DNA of 64,000 bases from an uncultured Gemmiger sp. (GCA_944386495.1 CALXBE010000008.1:1-64000), one strand, 5' to 3'. Shown: positions 17,261 through 26,127, numbered from the stretch's first letter. Notes: generated from the letters alone by a model not told the origin. Made by a program: numbers and translations.

Positions 17261-19081
17261 TCAGCTCTTCTTGTGGGTGGCCTTCATCCGGGCATCATTG
17301 CTGAGAATGACCTTCCGGAGACGAAGATTTTCAGGGGTGACCTCCAGCAGCTCATCGGGGGCCAGGAACTCCAGGCACTCTTCCAGGCTGAACTTGCTTA
17401 CGGGTACCAGACGCAGGGCATCGTCGCTGCCGGAAGCACGGGTGTTGGTCAGATGCTTGGTCTTGCAGATGTTTACTACAATGTCCTCGCCGCTGGCAGT
17501 GTAGCCCACGATCATGCCCTCGTATACCTTGTCGCCGGGGGTGACCAGCAGGGTGCCGCGCTGCTGCGCATTGAACAGGCCGTAGGTGACAGCCTCGCCG
17601 GCCTCGTGGCAGATCAGGCTGCCGCTGCTCCGGCTGGCAATCTCGCCGCACCAGGGCTCGTAACCGTCGAAGATGGTATTCAGGATGCCTTCGCCATGGG
17701 TGTCGGTGAGGAACTGGCTCCGGTAGCCGAACAGGCCCCGGCTGGGCATACGGAAGGTGAGACGGCTCCGGCTTCCCAGCATTTCAATGTTCTGGAGAAG
17801 ACCCTTCCGGGCGCCCAGAGCGGTCATAACTGCGCCCTGATACTCTTCAGGCACATCGATGACCACCTGCTCCATAGGCTCCATGGTCACGCCGTTCTCC
17901 TCGTGGGTCAGTACCCGGGGAGGAGAAACCTGCAGCTCGTAGCCTTCCCGGCGCATGGTCTCAATGAGGATGGACAGGTGCATTTCGCCGCGGCCCATGA
18001 CCCGGAAGCTGTCGGTAGTAGCGCTGTCCTCGACCCGGAGGGCCACATCCTTCAGCAGTTCCCGCTGGAGACGGTCCCGGATCTGACGGCTGGTGACATA
18101 CTTGCCTTCCCGGCCGGCAAAGGGACTGTCGTTTACAGAGAAGGTCATTTCCACAGTGGGGTCGTTGATCTTCACAAAGGGCAGGGGCTCAACCTTGGAA
18201 GGATCGCAGAGGGTATTGCCGATGGTCACATCTGCAATGCCGCTGAAAGCCACAATGTCACCGGCTTCTGCATACTCGGCAGGCTGGCGGCCGTTGGCCT
18301 CAAAGGTGTAGAGCTTGGTGATACGGCCCTTGAAGTTCAGGTCGGGATTGTGCCAATCGCAGATGGACACATCCTGGTTGACCTTGACGGTGCCGTTCTG
18401 GATGCGGCCAATGCCGATACGGCCCACGAAGTCGTTGTAGTCAACGCTGGAGCAGAGCATCTGGAAGGGCTGGTCCTTATCGCACTCGGGGCACTTCACA
18501 TACTGGAGAATGGTCTCAAAGAGGGGAGTCAGGTCGGTGCCGGGCTTCTCCCAGTCATAGCTGGCGGTGCCGTTCCGGCCGCTGCAGAAAATCATGGGGC
18601 TGTCCAGCTGCTCATCGGTGGCATCCAGATCCATGAGAAGAAGGAGGATCTCGTCGATGACTTCCTTGATGCGGGCATCAGGACGGTCGATTTTGTTGAC
18701 GGCAATGACCAGACTCAGGTTCTGCTGCAGAGCCTTCTGAAGCACAAACCGGGTCTGGGGCATGCAGCCTTCGGCAGCATCCACCAGGAGGAGCACACCG
18801 TCTACCATCTTGAGCACACGCTCCACCTCACCGCCGAAGTCGGCGTGGCCGGGAGTATCTACGATGTTGATTTTTATATCCTTATAGGTGCAGGAGCAGT
18901 TCTTGGCCAGGATGGTGATTCCCCGCTCCCGTTCAATATCGCCGCTGTCCATGACCCGGTCGGCCACCTGCTGATTCTCCCGGAAGGAGCCGGACTGCTT
19001 GAGAATCTGGTCTACCAGAGTGGTCTTGCCATGGTCAACATGGGCGATAATGGCAATGTTTCGCAAATTTTTCCGTTCCAT
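17261..19081 (-). CDS. typA: Ribosome-associated GTPase TypA/BipA
   Basis: Translational GTPase of the EF-G superfamily that acts on ribosomes, notably under cold or stress and in large-subunit assembly (family knowledge). About 606 residues. G1 is AHVDHGKTT, the G2 region is [12 protein letters not shown]3 is [11 protein letters not shown] and G4 is NKIDRPDAR. The BipA-specific C-terminal domain starts after [15 protein letters not shown]. The ATG at 19081 has AGGATGA 8 bases upstream; ATGs at 19096 and 19090 would add a few residues. Confidence 0.96.
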   Translation of the reverse strand: MERKNLRNIAIIAHVDHGKTTLVDQILKQSGSFRENQQVADRVMDSGDIERERGITILAKNCSCTYKDIKINIVDTPGHADFGGEVERVLKMVDGVLLLVDAAEGCMPQTRFVLQKALQQNLSLVIAVNKIDRPDARIKEVIDEILLLLMDLDATDEQLDSPMIFCSGRNGTASYDWEKPGTDLTPLFETILQYVKCPECDKDQPFQMLCSSVDYNDFVGRIGIGRIQNGTVKVNQDVSICDWHNPDLNFKGRITKLYTFEANGRQPAEYAEAGDIVAFSGIADVTIGNTLCDPSKVEPLPFVKINDPTVEMTFSVNDSPFAGREGKYVTSRQIRDRLQRELLKDVALRVEDSATTDSFRVMGRGEMHLSILIETMRREGYELQVSPPRVLTHEENGVTMEPMEQVVIDVPEEYQGAVMTALGARKGLLQNIEMLGSRSRLTFRMPSRGLFGYRSQFLTDTHGEGILNTIFDGYEPWCGEIASRSSGSLICHEAGEAVTYGLFNAQQRGTLLVTPGDKVYEGMIVGYTASGEDIVVNICKTKHLTNTRASGSDDALRLVPVSKFSLEECLEFLAPDELLEVTPENLRLRKVILSNDARMKATHKKS

Positions 19082-19152
19082 ACTGTTCATCCTCATCTAT
19101 CTGTTTCAAGTTCCAGAGAAAATGTGAGGCTACTTCCACACATACATTTTAC

Positions 19153-19181
19153 AGTGTAATATAAGGAAGGGTGTTTGTCAA
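19153..19181 (-). promoter_or_regulatory. typA promoter
   Basis: Minus strand: -35 TTGACA (19181-19176), 17-base spacer, -10 TACACT (19158-19153). Confidence 0.65.
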
Positions 19182-19254
19182 GAATACACAAACATCTTTT
19201 GAAAATTTCGTCGGTTTGCATACTTAAAAAGAAAAAGGAAGAAAGGAATTTTTC

Positions 19255-19283
19255 TTGATAGCATTCTTTAAAAAGAATATAAT
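19255..19283 (+). promoter_or_regulatory. Promoter of the CBS-type inorganic pyrophosphatase
   Basis: -35 TTGATA (19255-19260), 17-base spacer, -10 TATAAT (19278-19283). Divergent from the typA promoter. Confidence 0.7.
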
Positions 19284-19337
19284 AGACACATCCAAAGAAG
19301 AGACGAAGGTCGCCAAGACAGAACAGGAGAGGTTATT

Positions 19338-20993
19338 ATGGAACCCGGAAATAAAAAAGTTTATGTTATAGGCCACCGAAACCCGGATACCGACTCTATT
19401 TGTGCTGCCATCAGCTATGCATACCTGAAAAGCGCGGCCAGTGAAATGGAGTGTGTAGCCTGCCGGGCGGGTGAAATCAACCGGGAGACAGAGTACGCCC
19501 TGAATTACTTTGGGGTGCAGCCTCCCCGGCTGATTACAGATGTAAGCCCCCAGGTGGGGGATATTGATATCCGGAAGGAGGAGCCCATTGATCAGGAAAC
19601 CAGCCTGAAGGATGCCTGGAGCATGATGAGGGACCGGGTCATTGATACCCTGGTCATTACCGACCAGGACCGGGAACTCCAGGGAGTCATCACCATCAAG
19701 GATATTGCCACCGCCAATATGGGCAACTTTGACCGTTCCACCCTGGCCAAAGCCAAAACCAGCTATAAGAACCTGGTATCCACCCTGGACGGGACCCTGG
19801 TAGTGGGGGATGAGAACGGACGGGTGGAGAAGGGACGGCTCCATGTAAACGGAGGAACCACCGAAAGCATGGAGGAAGTGGTGGAACCGGGAGACATTGT
19901 CCTGCTCTCCAACCGGTACGAGAGCCAGTTCTGCGCCATTGAGCTGGGAGCTTCCATTCTCATTATCTGCATGGATGCTCAGGTGCCCAAAACCATTCTC
20001 CGGCTGGCGGAGGAACGGAATGTTGCCATCATCCGCACTCCCTATGACACCTACGAGGCCAGCCGGCTCATCAGCCAGGCCGCTCCGGTCCGGCATTATA
20101 TGACCACCCAGAACCTGCTCACCTTCAGCGTTCATACCCCGGTGGAGAATGCCCGGAAGATCATGGCCCAGGTCCGGCACCGGTATTTCCCCATTCTGGA
20201 CAATGACGGAAAATACTGCGGCGTGATCAGCCGCCGGAACCTGTTGAACCTCCATCCCAAACAGCTGATTCTGGTGGACCATAACGAGCGGACCCAGGCA
20301 GTGGAAGGGTACGAGCGGGCGGATATTCTGGAAATCATTGACCATCACCGCCTGGGCAGTCTGGAAACCAGCGGACCGGTCTTTTTCCGGAATATGCCGG
20401 TGGGCTGCACCTGCACCATTATCTTCCAGATGTTCCTGGAAAACATGGTGGAGATTCCCAAGGATATTGCGGGAGTTATGCTTTCCGCCATTCTCAGCGA
20501 TACCCTTATGTTCCGCAGCCCCACCTGCACTCCTCAGGACGAGCAGGCGGCCACCGCCCTGGCCAATATTGCCCAGGTGGATATGGAAGCCTATGCGCAG
20601 CAGATGTTTGAGGCGGGCGGAAATCTGGAAGGAAAATCCCCGGAGGAAGTATTTCTCCAGGATTTTAAGATTTTCACCAGTGGTGAGGACCGGTTCGGCG
20701 TGGGCCAGGGCAGCTACATGACCCGGAAAAACCGGGAGGCCGCCCAGGATCTTCTCCGGAGCTATCTTCCCATTGCCATGCAGAAGCAGAATGTTCCGCT
20801 TCTCTTTTATATGTTTACCGATGTGCGGGATACCGTCACCTACCTGATGATTGCAGGCAGCGGTGCCAAGGATGTGGTGGAGGACGCCTTCGGTCAGGTG
20901 GAATGGCAGGATGACCTGGCCATTCTGCCCGGGGTAGTCAGCCGGAAAAAACAGCTGATTCCCGCCATTCTGAAAGTGTTTGAACAAACCTGA
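19338..20993 (+). CDS. ppaC: Manganese-dependent family II inorganic pyrophosphatase with CBS and DRTGG domains
   Basis: Cytoplasmic DHH-superfamily enzyme hydrolysing PPi, 551 residues, far longer than plain PpaC (about 310) because of a regulatory insert. The N-terminal metal site is GHRNPDTDS. The insert contains CBS1 (about 75-135), a DRTGG domain (about 145-245) and CBS2 (about 250-305). The second metal-site motif IDHHRLGS follows, then DHHA2 at the C-terminus. Enzymes of this layout are controlled by adenine nucleotides bound to the CBS pair (family knowledge). Its activity would compete with the two PPi-using phosphofructokinases encoded nearby. A strong terminator follows. Confidence 0.93.
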   Translation: MEPGNKKVYVIGHRNPDTDSICAAISYAYLKSAASEMECVACRAGEINRETEYALNYFGVQPPRLITDVSPQVGDIDIRKEEPIDQETSLKDAWSMMRDRVIDTLVITDQDRELQGVITIKDIATANMGNFDRSTLAKAKTSYKNLVSTLDGTLVVGDENGRVEKGRLHVNGGTTESMEEVVEPGDIVLLSNRYESQFCAIELGASILIICMDAQVPKTILRLAEERNVAIIRTPYDTYEASRLISQAAPVRHYMTTQNLLTFSVHTPVENARKIMAQVRHRYFPILDNDGKYCGVISRRNLLNLHPKQLILVDHNERTQAVEGYERADILEIIDHHRLGSLETSGPVFFRNMPVGCTCTIIFQMFLENMVEIPKDIAGVMLSAILSDTLMFRSPTCTPQDEQAATALANIAQVDMEAYAQQMFEAGGNLEGKSPEEVFLQDFKIFTSGEDRFGVGQGSYMTRKNREAAQDLLRSYLPIAMQKQNVPLLFYMFTDVRDTVTYLMIAGSGAKDVVEDAFGQVEWQDDLAILPGVVSRKKQLIPAILKVFEQT

Positions 20994-21001
20994 GTAAAAA
21001 G

Positions 21002-21036
21002 AAAAGGGTATGGCCCAAAAGGCCATACCCTTTTTT
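21002..21036. terminator. Terminator after the pyrophosphatase gene
   Basis: Perfect 14-bp stem (21002-21015 with 21021-21034, AAAAGGGTATGGCC half) and T6. Its A-run makes it usable in the opposite direction for the small membrane protein gene too. Confidence 0.92.
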
Positions 21037-21112
21037 ATAATAAGAACAGAAAAATCGGCTGCGGAGGGCAGACTCCGCTAAAAAAGTGATTCTGTTCCGG
21101 GGGCTGAAAACT

Positions 21113-21358
21113 TTAGGCCGCAGTGGGCTTGGTGGTAGAGACAGCCCGGACCTTCCGGCGGGCCAGAACCTTTGCCCGGCGGATGCTGATTTCCAGATGG
21201 ATGTATTCCAGCCAGCAGATGCGGACCGTAAGAGCAGAGAAGGCAAGGACCAGCAATCCGGCAGGCAGGGAAACAGTGGCATAGGCAGTAGAGACCATGG
21301 CCAACAAAAAGACCAGAGCGCCCAGAACGATTCCCAGTTTATAAAGGACCAGTTTCAT
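21113..21358 (-). CDS. Small basic-tailed membrane protein, divergent from the XRE/S24 repressor
   Basis: 81-residue protein of no family I recognise. Two hydrophobic helices (about residues 5-27 and 32-49) are followed by a strongly basic tail (SIRRAKVLARRKVR). The ATG at 21358 has GGAGG 10 bases upstream; an in-frame ATG at 21373 would overlap that ribosome binding site. The promoter carries the ACAAC-N5-GTTGT repeat also seen at recA, so induction with recA is likely. By position and control it resembles yneA, the SOS division inhibitor divergent from lexA in Bacillus, but no LysM domain is present. A checkpoint role is speculative. Confidence 0.75.
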   Translation of the reverse strand: MKLVLYKLGIVLGALVFLLAMVSTAYATVSLPAGLLVLAFSALTVRICWLEYIHLEISIRRAKVLARRKVRAVSTTKPTAA

Positions 21359-21380
21359 GATACTTACCTCCAAAAGAATA

Positions 21381-21435
21381 ACAACTGTTGGTTGTGTTAT
21401 GGTTGTATTATAGATGCTGTTTTGCGGAAAGTCAA
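21381..21435 (-). promoter_or_regulatory. Promoter and inverted-repeat operator of the small membrane protein gene
   Basis: Minus strand: -35 TTGACT (21435-21430), 17-base spacer, -10 TATAAT (21412-21407). A perfect ACAAC-TGTTG-GTTGT inverted repeat lies at 21381-21395, at about +5 to +19 of the transcript. A further half-site (GTTGT on the plus strand, 21402-21406) abuts the -10. Confidence 0.72.
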
Positions 21436-21474
21436 GACAATTGAAAGAAAAAAATGAATTTTTTGAGAAAAACC

Positions 21475-21504
21475 TTTACATTGAACTACTAATGGTTGTA
21501 TAAT
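21475..21504 (+). promoter_or_regulatory. Promoter of the XRE/S24 repressor with imperfect operator
   Basis: -35 TTTACA (21475-21480), 18-base spacer, -10 TATAAT (21499-21504). Within the spacer is ACTAC-TAATG-GTTGT (21485-21499), one mismatch from the ACAAC-N5-GTTGT repeat at recA. The position suggests negative autoregulation with a weaker site. Confidence 0.65.
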
Positions 21505-21533
21505 GGATTCAAGATAAAAGGAGGTGGCGGCAG

Positions 21534-22166
21534 ATGTTTTCGGAATTTCTGCGAAAGGCCCGGAAGGCGAAGAAAATGAGCCAGGGGGAACTTGCCCGCC
21601 AGTTGGGAGTGACCCAGCAGGCTGTGGGCAAGTGGGAAAAAGAGAAGGCAACCCCTGCGCCGGATATGGTGGCCAGGATTGCAGAAGTCCTGGAGACCAC
21701 CACCGATTACCTGTTGGGATTCAACCAGCCCAGCCCCGAGACCCTTCAGGCGGAGGAACGCTTTTTCGGAGGACGGCAGCAGTGCCTGATTCCGGTGATC
21801 GGCACGGTGAAGGCTGGCTACGGCGGTCTGGCCTTTGAGGAGGACTACGGTACCGAGTATGCCTGTGTCAAAGACCCGGACAATTACTTCTTCCTGGTGG
21901 TAAAGGGAGACAGTATGGAGCCCCGGATTTTCGACGGTGACCTGGCCCTGGTCCATCGCCAGAATACCCTGGACGACGGAGACCTGGGGGTCATGGTCTA
22001 CGGTGATGAAGGGGGAGAGGGCACCCTGAAAAAGTTTATCCGCCGGGGAAATGCCGTGGTGCTGAAAGCCTTCAATCCCCAGTATGAGGATAAGATCCTT
22101 CGGGGAGAGGAACTGTCTCATCTTTACATTGCAGGGAAAGTGGTGGAGACCAAAGCCCGGTGGTGA
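21534..22166 (+). CDS. LexA/HdiR-like self-cleaving repressor (XRE HTH plus peptidase S24)
   Basis: 210-residue transcriptional repressor. An XRE helix-turn-helix occupies residues 5-62 (SQGELARQLGVTQQAVGKWE) in place of the winged helix of classical LexA. The S24/LexA peptidase domain covers about 85-205. It has the scissile Ala94-Gly95 (TVKAGYG), the catalytic Ser127 in KGDSMEP and the general-base Lys166 in GTLKKF; all autocleavage residues are present. This matches the layout of HdiR from Lactococcus, a DNA-damage-responsive regulator cleaved with RecA help. AAAGGAGG precedes the ATG. The radical-SAM/DUF4130 repair pair follows after a terminator-like hairpin. Confidence 0.88.
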   Translation: MFSEFLRKARKAKKMSQGELARQLGVTQQAVGKWEKEKATPAPDMVARIAEVLETTTDYLLGFNQPSPETLQAEERFFGGRQQCLIPVIGTVKAGYGGLAFEEDYGTEYACVKDPDNYFFLVVKGDSMEPRIFDGDLALVHRQNTLDDGDLGVMVYGDEGGEGTLKKFIRRGNAVVLKAFNPQYEDKILRGEELSHLYIAGKVVETKARW

Positions 22167-22227
22167 AACTTCTTTCCTTTCCGTGATTTCAGTATAGAAG
22201 AATAAAAGTCCTATAATTTGTACTATA

Positions 22228-22277
22228 AAGGCCTCCTGCCCAGGGAAAAACCGACGGGGGAGGGGGCCTTGTTTTTT
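22228..22277 (+). terminator. Terminator or attenuator between the S24 repressor and the repair gene pair
   Basis: Long stem (22228-22241 with 22256-22270, one mismatch) followed by GTTTTTT. A TATAAT at 22212-22217 lies just upstream with no clear -35, and I see no promoter between this hairpin and the next start codon. The repair genes may therefore depend on read-through or conditional antitermination. Confidence 0.75.
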
Positions 22278-22300
22278 GCACCTTTTTTGGAGGAAGAACC

Positions 22301-23668
22301 ATGGAACTGCTGAGAAAGCTGGAGATTCTGGCGGACAGCGCCAAGTATGATGTGGCCTGCACTTCCAGCGGCTCGGGGAGAAAAGGGCAGCCCGGAAAAA
22401 TCGGGAACACAGTCCAGGCAGGGCTTTGCCATACCTTTACAGCGGATGGCCGGTGTGTCTCTCTTCTCAAGGTGTTGCTCACCAACATCTGCGCCTACGA
22501 CTGCAAATACTGTGTCAACCGCCGCTCCAATGACCTGCCCCGGGCGGCTTTTACACCCCGGGAACTGGCACAGCTTACCATTGAGTTTTATAGGAGAAAC
22601 TATATTGAAGGGCTGTTCCTTTCCAGCGCTGTATTAAAAAATCCCGACTATACCATGGAGCAGATGATTCATACCCTGGAACTGCTCCGGGGAGAGTACG
22701 GCTTCAATGGATATATTCATGCCAAGACCATTCCGGGGGCAGACCCGGTTCTGGTGCGGCGGCTGGGACTTCTGGCCGACCGGCTCTCGGTAAATATTGA
22801 GCTGCCCAGTGAGGCCAGCCTTTCCCTCCTGGCTCCCGATAAGGGAAGAAAAGCCATCTTCCGGCCCATGGGGCAGATTGCTCAGACCGCTCAGGAAAAC
22901 AGCCGGGAACTTCAGGTCTACCGGAGCGCCCCCAAGTTTGCTCCTGCGGGACAGTCCACCCAGATGATCGTGGGTGCAACCCCGGAAACGGACTACCAGA
23001 TCCTCAACCTGACCCAGGGGCTGTATAAAAAATACAGCCTGAAACGGGTGTTTTTCTCCGCTTACATCCCGGTGGTGGAGGACTCCCGGCTTCCGGCGCT
23101 GGATGTAAAGCCGCCCCTGCTCCGGGAACACCGGCTTTATCAGGCGGATTGGCTTCTACGGTATTATCAGTTTGATGCCGGGGAAATTTTGGATAAGGAA
23201 AACCCCAATTTCAATCCCTACCTTGACCCTAAGTGCAACTGGGCGGTGAACCACTACCATCTTTTCCCGGTGGATGTAAACCGGGCACCCTATGAAATGC
23301 TTCTCCGGGTGCCGGGGATAGGCCCCCGCTCTGCAAAGAGGATTCGCACCGCCCGCAGGCAGCAGACCCTGGATTGGGAGGGACTGCGGTGGCTGGGGGT
23401 AGTCCTGAAGCGGGCCCAATACTTTATTACCTGTAAAGGCTATGCGGGACCACACTCTCCACGGCGGGAGATGGTGGTCCGGTCTCTCCTGGACCCTAAG
23501 GCGTTCGGGTACGGAAGCTATCAGACCAGTATGTTTGATAATGACACCCCGCTTTTAGCGGAGGCTGCACCTCAGGTGCAGCAGCTGGCTCAGGAGGGAA
23601 TGGCCCCGGCTCTGGCAGCCAAAACAGTGGAAGAGGAGGCGGTAAAATGGCTGGCGGCAAAACTCTGA
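22301..23668 (+). CDS. Putative DNA modification/repair radical-SAM protein with helix-hairpin-helix
   Basis: 455-residue member of the TIGR03916-type family. The radical-SAM cluster motif is CAYDCKYC (about residues 66-73). The TIM-barrel region has IHAKTIPGADP and IELPSE. A C-terminal helix-hairpin-helix DNA-binding motif LLRVPGIGPRSAKRIRTARR lies at about 329-348. Family members occur next to a DUF4130 protein, as here, and are assumed to act in DNA repair or base modification; the reaction is not established. TTTGGAGGA precedes the ATG. The next gene overlaps by 22 bases. Confidence 0.88.
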   Translation: MELLRKLEILADSAKYDVACTSSGSGRKGQPGKIGNTVQAGLCHTFTADGRCVSLLKVLLTNICAYDCKYCVNRRSNDLPRAAFTPRELAQLTIEFYRRNYIEGLFLSSAVLKNPDYTMEQMIHTLELLRGEYGFNGYIHAKTIPGADPVLVRRLGLLADRLSVNIELPSEASLSLLAPDKGRKAIFRPMGQIAQTAQENSRELQVYRSAPKFAPAGQSTQMIVGATPETDYQILNLTQGLYKKYSLKRVFFSAYIPVVEDSRLPALDVKPPLLREHRLYQADWLLRYYQFDAGEILDKENPNFNPYLDPKCNWAVNHYHLFPVDVNRAPYEMLLRVPGIGPRSAKRIRTARRQQTLDWEGLRWLGVVLKRAQYFITCKGYAGPHSPRREMVVRSLLDPKAFGYGSYQTSMFDNDTPLLAEAAPQVQQLAQEGMAPALAAKTVEEEAVKWLAAKL

Positions 23669-24411
23669 CCCCCAAAGATGTTATTTATTGGTATGACGGC
23701 AGCTATGAGGGCTTTCTCTGCTGTGTTTTTCAGTGTTACCAAAACCGGGAGCGGCCCTGTGATATCTGGCAGCTCTGCCGGCCCGAGACCTCCCTTTTCC
23801 CTCAGACCGAGATACTTACGGATCCGGTCCGGGCGGCACGGGTGGAAGCCAGTATCCGGAAGATGGGACAAGGGGTGCGGCGGCTGATGATGTACGGCTT
23901 CCTCAATGACAGCGACGGAAAAGAACTGAAGCTTCTGCGGTTTCTGGAACTGTGCTATCAGGAAGGCCCCCGGGTCATGGGGCAGCTGGCCCACCCGGAT
24001 GTGGCTGCCGTCATGGAACTGGAACAGCAGGTTTCTCATGAGGCCTGCAAGTATCGGGAGGTACTCCGGTTTCAGGAACGGGAGGGAATGCTGGGTGCTG
24101 TTATCCGGCCCCACCACTGCGTTCTGCCTTTGCTCCAGAATCATTTCTGTGACCGGCTTCCGGAAGAGGACTTTGTTATCTTTGACAACAGCCATTGTCT
24201 GGCCCTCCTCAAGCGGGGGAAAAGGGTGGAGTACCTGGAGTTTCAGGAACCGGTGATTCTGCCTACCCCGGAGGCCCAGGAAAAACAATACCAGGAAATG
24301 TGGAAAGCCTTTTTCAGGGCGCTCACCATAGAGGAACGGCGGAACTATGCCCTCCAGCGAAGCAACCTGCCCAAGCGGTATTGGGAATATATGGTGGAAA
24401 TGCAGGACTGA
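23647..24411 (+). CDS. TIGR03915/DUF4130 putative DNA metabolism protein
   Basis: 254-residue partner of the preceding radical-SAM protein (family pairing TIGR03915/TIGR03916). Characteristic sequences are the N-terminal YWYDGSYEGFLCCVFQCYQ, RRLMMYGFLND, and RPHHCVLPLLQNHFCDR ahead of FVIFDNSH. The C-terminus ERRNYALQRSNLPKRYWEYM is typical of DUF4130, a region distantly related to uracil-DNA glycosylases by family description. Start at an ATG inside the end of the upstream gene (22-base overlap) implies coupled translation. Confidence 0.87.
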   Translation: MAGGKTLTPKDVIYWYDGSYEGFLCCVFQCYQNRERPCDIWQLCRPETSLFPQTEILTDPVRAARVEASIRKMGQGVRRLMMYGFLNDSDGKELKLLRFLELCYQEGPRVMGQLAHPDVAAVMELEQQVSHEACKYREVLRFQEREGMLGAVIRPHHCVLPLLQNHFCDRLPEEDFVIFDNSHCLALLKRGKRVEYLEFQEPVILPTPEAQEKQYQEMWKAFFRALTIEERRNYALQRSNLPKRYWEYMVEMQD

Positions 24412-24423
24412 TTTTCTTTTTCG

Positions 24424-24452
24424 TTTCCTTTTTAAAAGGAATGTGGTATAAT
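24424..24452 (+). promoter_or_regulatory. Candidate promoter of the dipeptidase gene
   Basis: -10 TATAAT (24447-24452) with a poor -35 TTTCCT (24424-24429) at 17 bases. A CCCGAA/TTCGGG hairpin follows in the leader (24492-24525). Confidence 0.45.
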
Positions 24453-24539
24453 CGAACCATTGAGGCCGTCTTTTTCAAAAGAAAAGGCTGACCCGAAACT
24501 GCGGAGCCTGCTTTTGGCTTCGGGATGGGAGAGAACAGT

Positions 24540-25916
24540 ATGCAGACTGTAAAAGAATTTATTGCAGAAAACCGGGAAAATATCCTGCGGGATATGGCAC
24601 GGCTGGTGGCGGTGCCCAGTGTGAAAGGCCCCGCCCTGCCGGGAGCACCTTATGGGGAAGGCCCCCGGAACGCCCTGAACGAGGGGCTGGCTATGGCCCG
24701 GGAAATGGGTTTTGAAACCTATGACGCCCAGGGATACCTGGGGTGGGCACAGCTGCCCGGCAAAGACCCGGAAAAATATATTGCAACCATCACCCACATG
24801 GATGTGGTACCGGTGGGAAATGGCTGGGACGCAGACCCCTGGACTCTGCGGGAAAAGGACGGCTGGCTCCTGGGACGGGGCATTGCCGATGATAAAGGCC
24901 CCTCTGTCCTGATCCTCTATGCCCTCAAGTACATCAAGGAAAGCGGAATGGAACTGAAATATCCCATCCGTGCCATTTTCGGCTGTGATGAAGAGTGCGG
25001 CATGACTGATGTGGAATACTACCAGGCCAACTATCCCGCTCCCGCTTTCCTCTTCACCCCTGATGCTGAGTTCCCTCTCTGCAACGGGGAAAAGGGCCAC
25101 TTTGGCGGAAAAATCTGCAGCCCTGTCTGCAACGGGGTGATTCTGGACTTTGAAGGCGGCGTGGCCAACAACGCTGTTCCCGACCGGGCCAAGGCTCTGG
25201 TCAAGGTTCCTGTGGACAAGCTGAAAAAGACTGCCGGCATTACCCTGGAAGCAGTGGACGAGAATACCACCGCCGTTCTGGGCCAGGGCAAGAGCGGCCA
25301 TGCGGCTCTGCCCGAGGGAACGGTCAATGCCATCGGCCTGGTGGTGGACTGCCTGCTGGAAAGCGGCGTCTGCAATGAGGCTGAAAATGCCTATCTGAAA
25401 GTGCTTCAGAACCTGCACAAGGATTACTACGGCAGGGGAGTGGGAATTCAGGCAGACGACGGCAAGTTTACCCCCCTCACCATCATTGGGGGTGTCATCT
25501 CCATGAAGGACGGCGTTATCTGCCAGACTTTCGACTGCCGGTATGTCACCACCACCGATGTGGACACCCTGACCTGCCAGATGGAAGCCGCCTGCGGAAC
25601 TGCTGCTCACCTGGAAGAGGTGGAAGGAAACGCCTGCTTCTACATTGAGCCGGACCACCCCGCCATCCAGGCTTTGCTGAACACCTATAATCAGGTCACC
25701 GGCCGGCAGGCCCAGCCTTTCCTGATGGGAGGCGGCACCTATGCACGGCACTTCCCCTGTGCGGTCAGCTATGGCCCCGAGGTGCAGGATCTGGTCCTGC
25801 CCGACTTTGCAGGCCCCATGCACGGAGCCAACGAGGGCGCCCGGTTTGAAGATCTGCTCATGGGTCTGGAAATTTATATCAACGCCCTTCTCCGCCTGGA
25901 AGAGCTGGAACTGTGA
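24540..25916 (+). CDS. Sapep/PepV-type M20 dipeptidase
   Basis: Metal-dependent cytoplasmic dipeptidase, 458 residues. Metal-site motifs of the M20 family are visible: THMDVVPVGNGW (His and the catalytic Asp), GRGIADDKGP (bridging Asp), GCDEECGMTD (catalytic Glu and metal Glu), FTPDAEFP, and the terminal GPMHGANEGA. The insert-type lid domain between about 190 and 330 is typical of PepV. The ATG at 24540 is chosen because GGGAGAG lies 7 bases upstream; the ATG at 24525 lacks a ribosome binding site. Confidence 0.92.
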   Translation: MQTVKEFIAENRENILRDMARLVAVPSVKGPALPGAPYGEGPRNALNEGLAMAREMGFETYDAQGYLGWAQLPGKDPEKYIATITHMDVVPVGNGWDADPWTLREKDGWLLGRGIADDKGPSVLILYALKYIKESGMELKYPIRAIFGCDEECGMTDVEYYQANYPAPAFLFTPDAEFPLCNGEKGHFGGKICSPVCNGVILDFEGGVANNAVPDRAKALVKVPVDKLKKTAGITLEAVDENTTAVLGQGKSGHAALPEGTVNAIGLVVDCLLESGVCNEAENAYLKVLQNLHKDYYGRGVGIQADDGKFTPLTIIGGVISMKDGVICQTFDCRYVTTTDVDTLTCQMEAACGTAAHLEEVEGNACFYIEPDHPAIQALLNTYNQVTGRQAQPFLMGGGTYARHFPCAVSYGPEVQDLVLPDFAGPMHGANEGARFEDLLMGLEIYINALLRLEELEL

Positions 25917-25947
25917 TCATCAGCTGACTGCTTGAAATAAAAGAAAA

Positions 25948-25979
25948 ACAGCCCGGATTCCCAAAGGAATCCGGGCTGT
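25948..25979. terminator. Bidirectional terminator
   Basis: Perfect 14-bp stem with a 4-base loop. The A5 run upstream gives a T tract for the minus-strand small gene; the plus-strand T tract is poor. Confidence 0.85.
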
Positions 25980-26001
25980 ACTGTTTATGGAGAAAAGGCA
26001 A

Positions 26002-26127
26002 TCAATCCTGATCGCAGTCCAGGGTGATATATTGATTCTTATGGTTTTCCTGCAAAGCGTAGGATACGGCAACGGCAGCACCGATCAATGCAAACAAAGC
26101 CACTAAAATCCGAAACAGAGTCTTCAT
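26002..26127 (-). CDS. 41-residue single-helix membrane peptide
   Basis: Unrecognised small protein: MKTLFRILVALFALIGAAVA followed by a short acidic tail ending DLDCDQD-like (LDCDQD). One hydrophobic helix covers residues 4-24, and the tail is hydrophilic. GGGAGG lies 8 bases upstream of the ATG. A promoter (TTGCAT-N17-TACAAT) and a terminator flank it, which makes it a credible single-gene unit. It is divergent from the rnf operon. Confidence 0.72.
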   Translation of the reverse strand: MKTLFRILVALFALIGAAVAVSYALQENHKNQYITLDCDQD

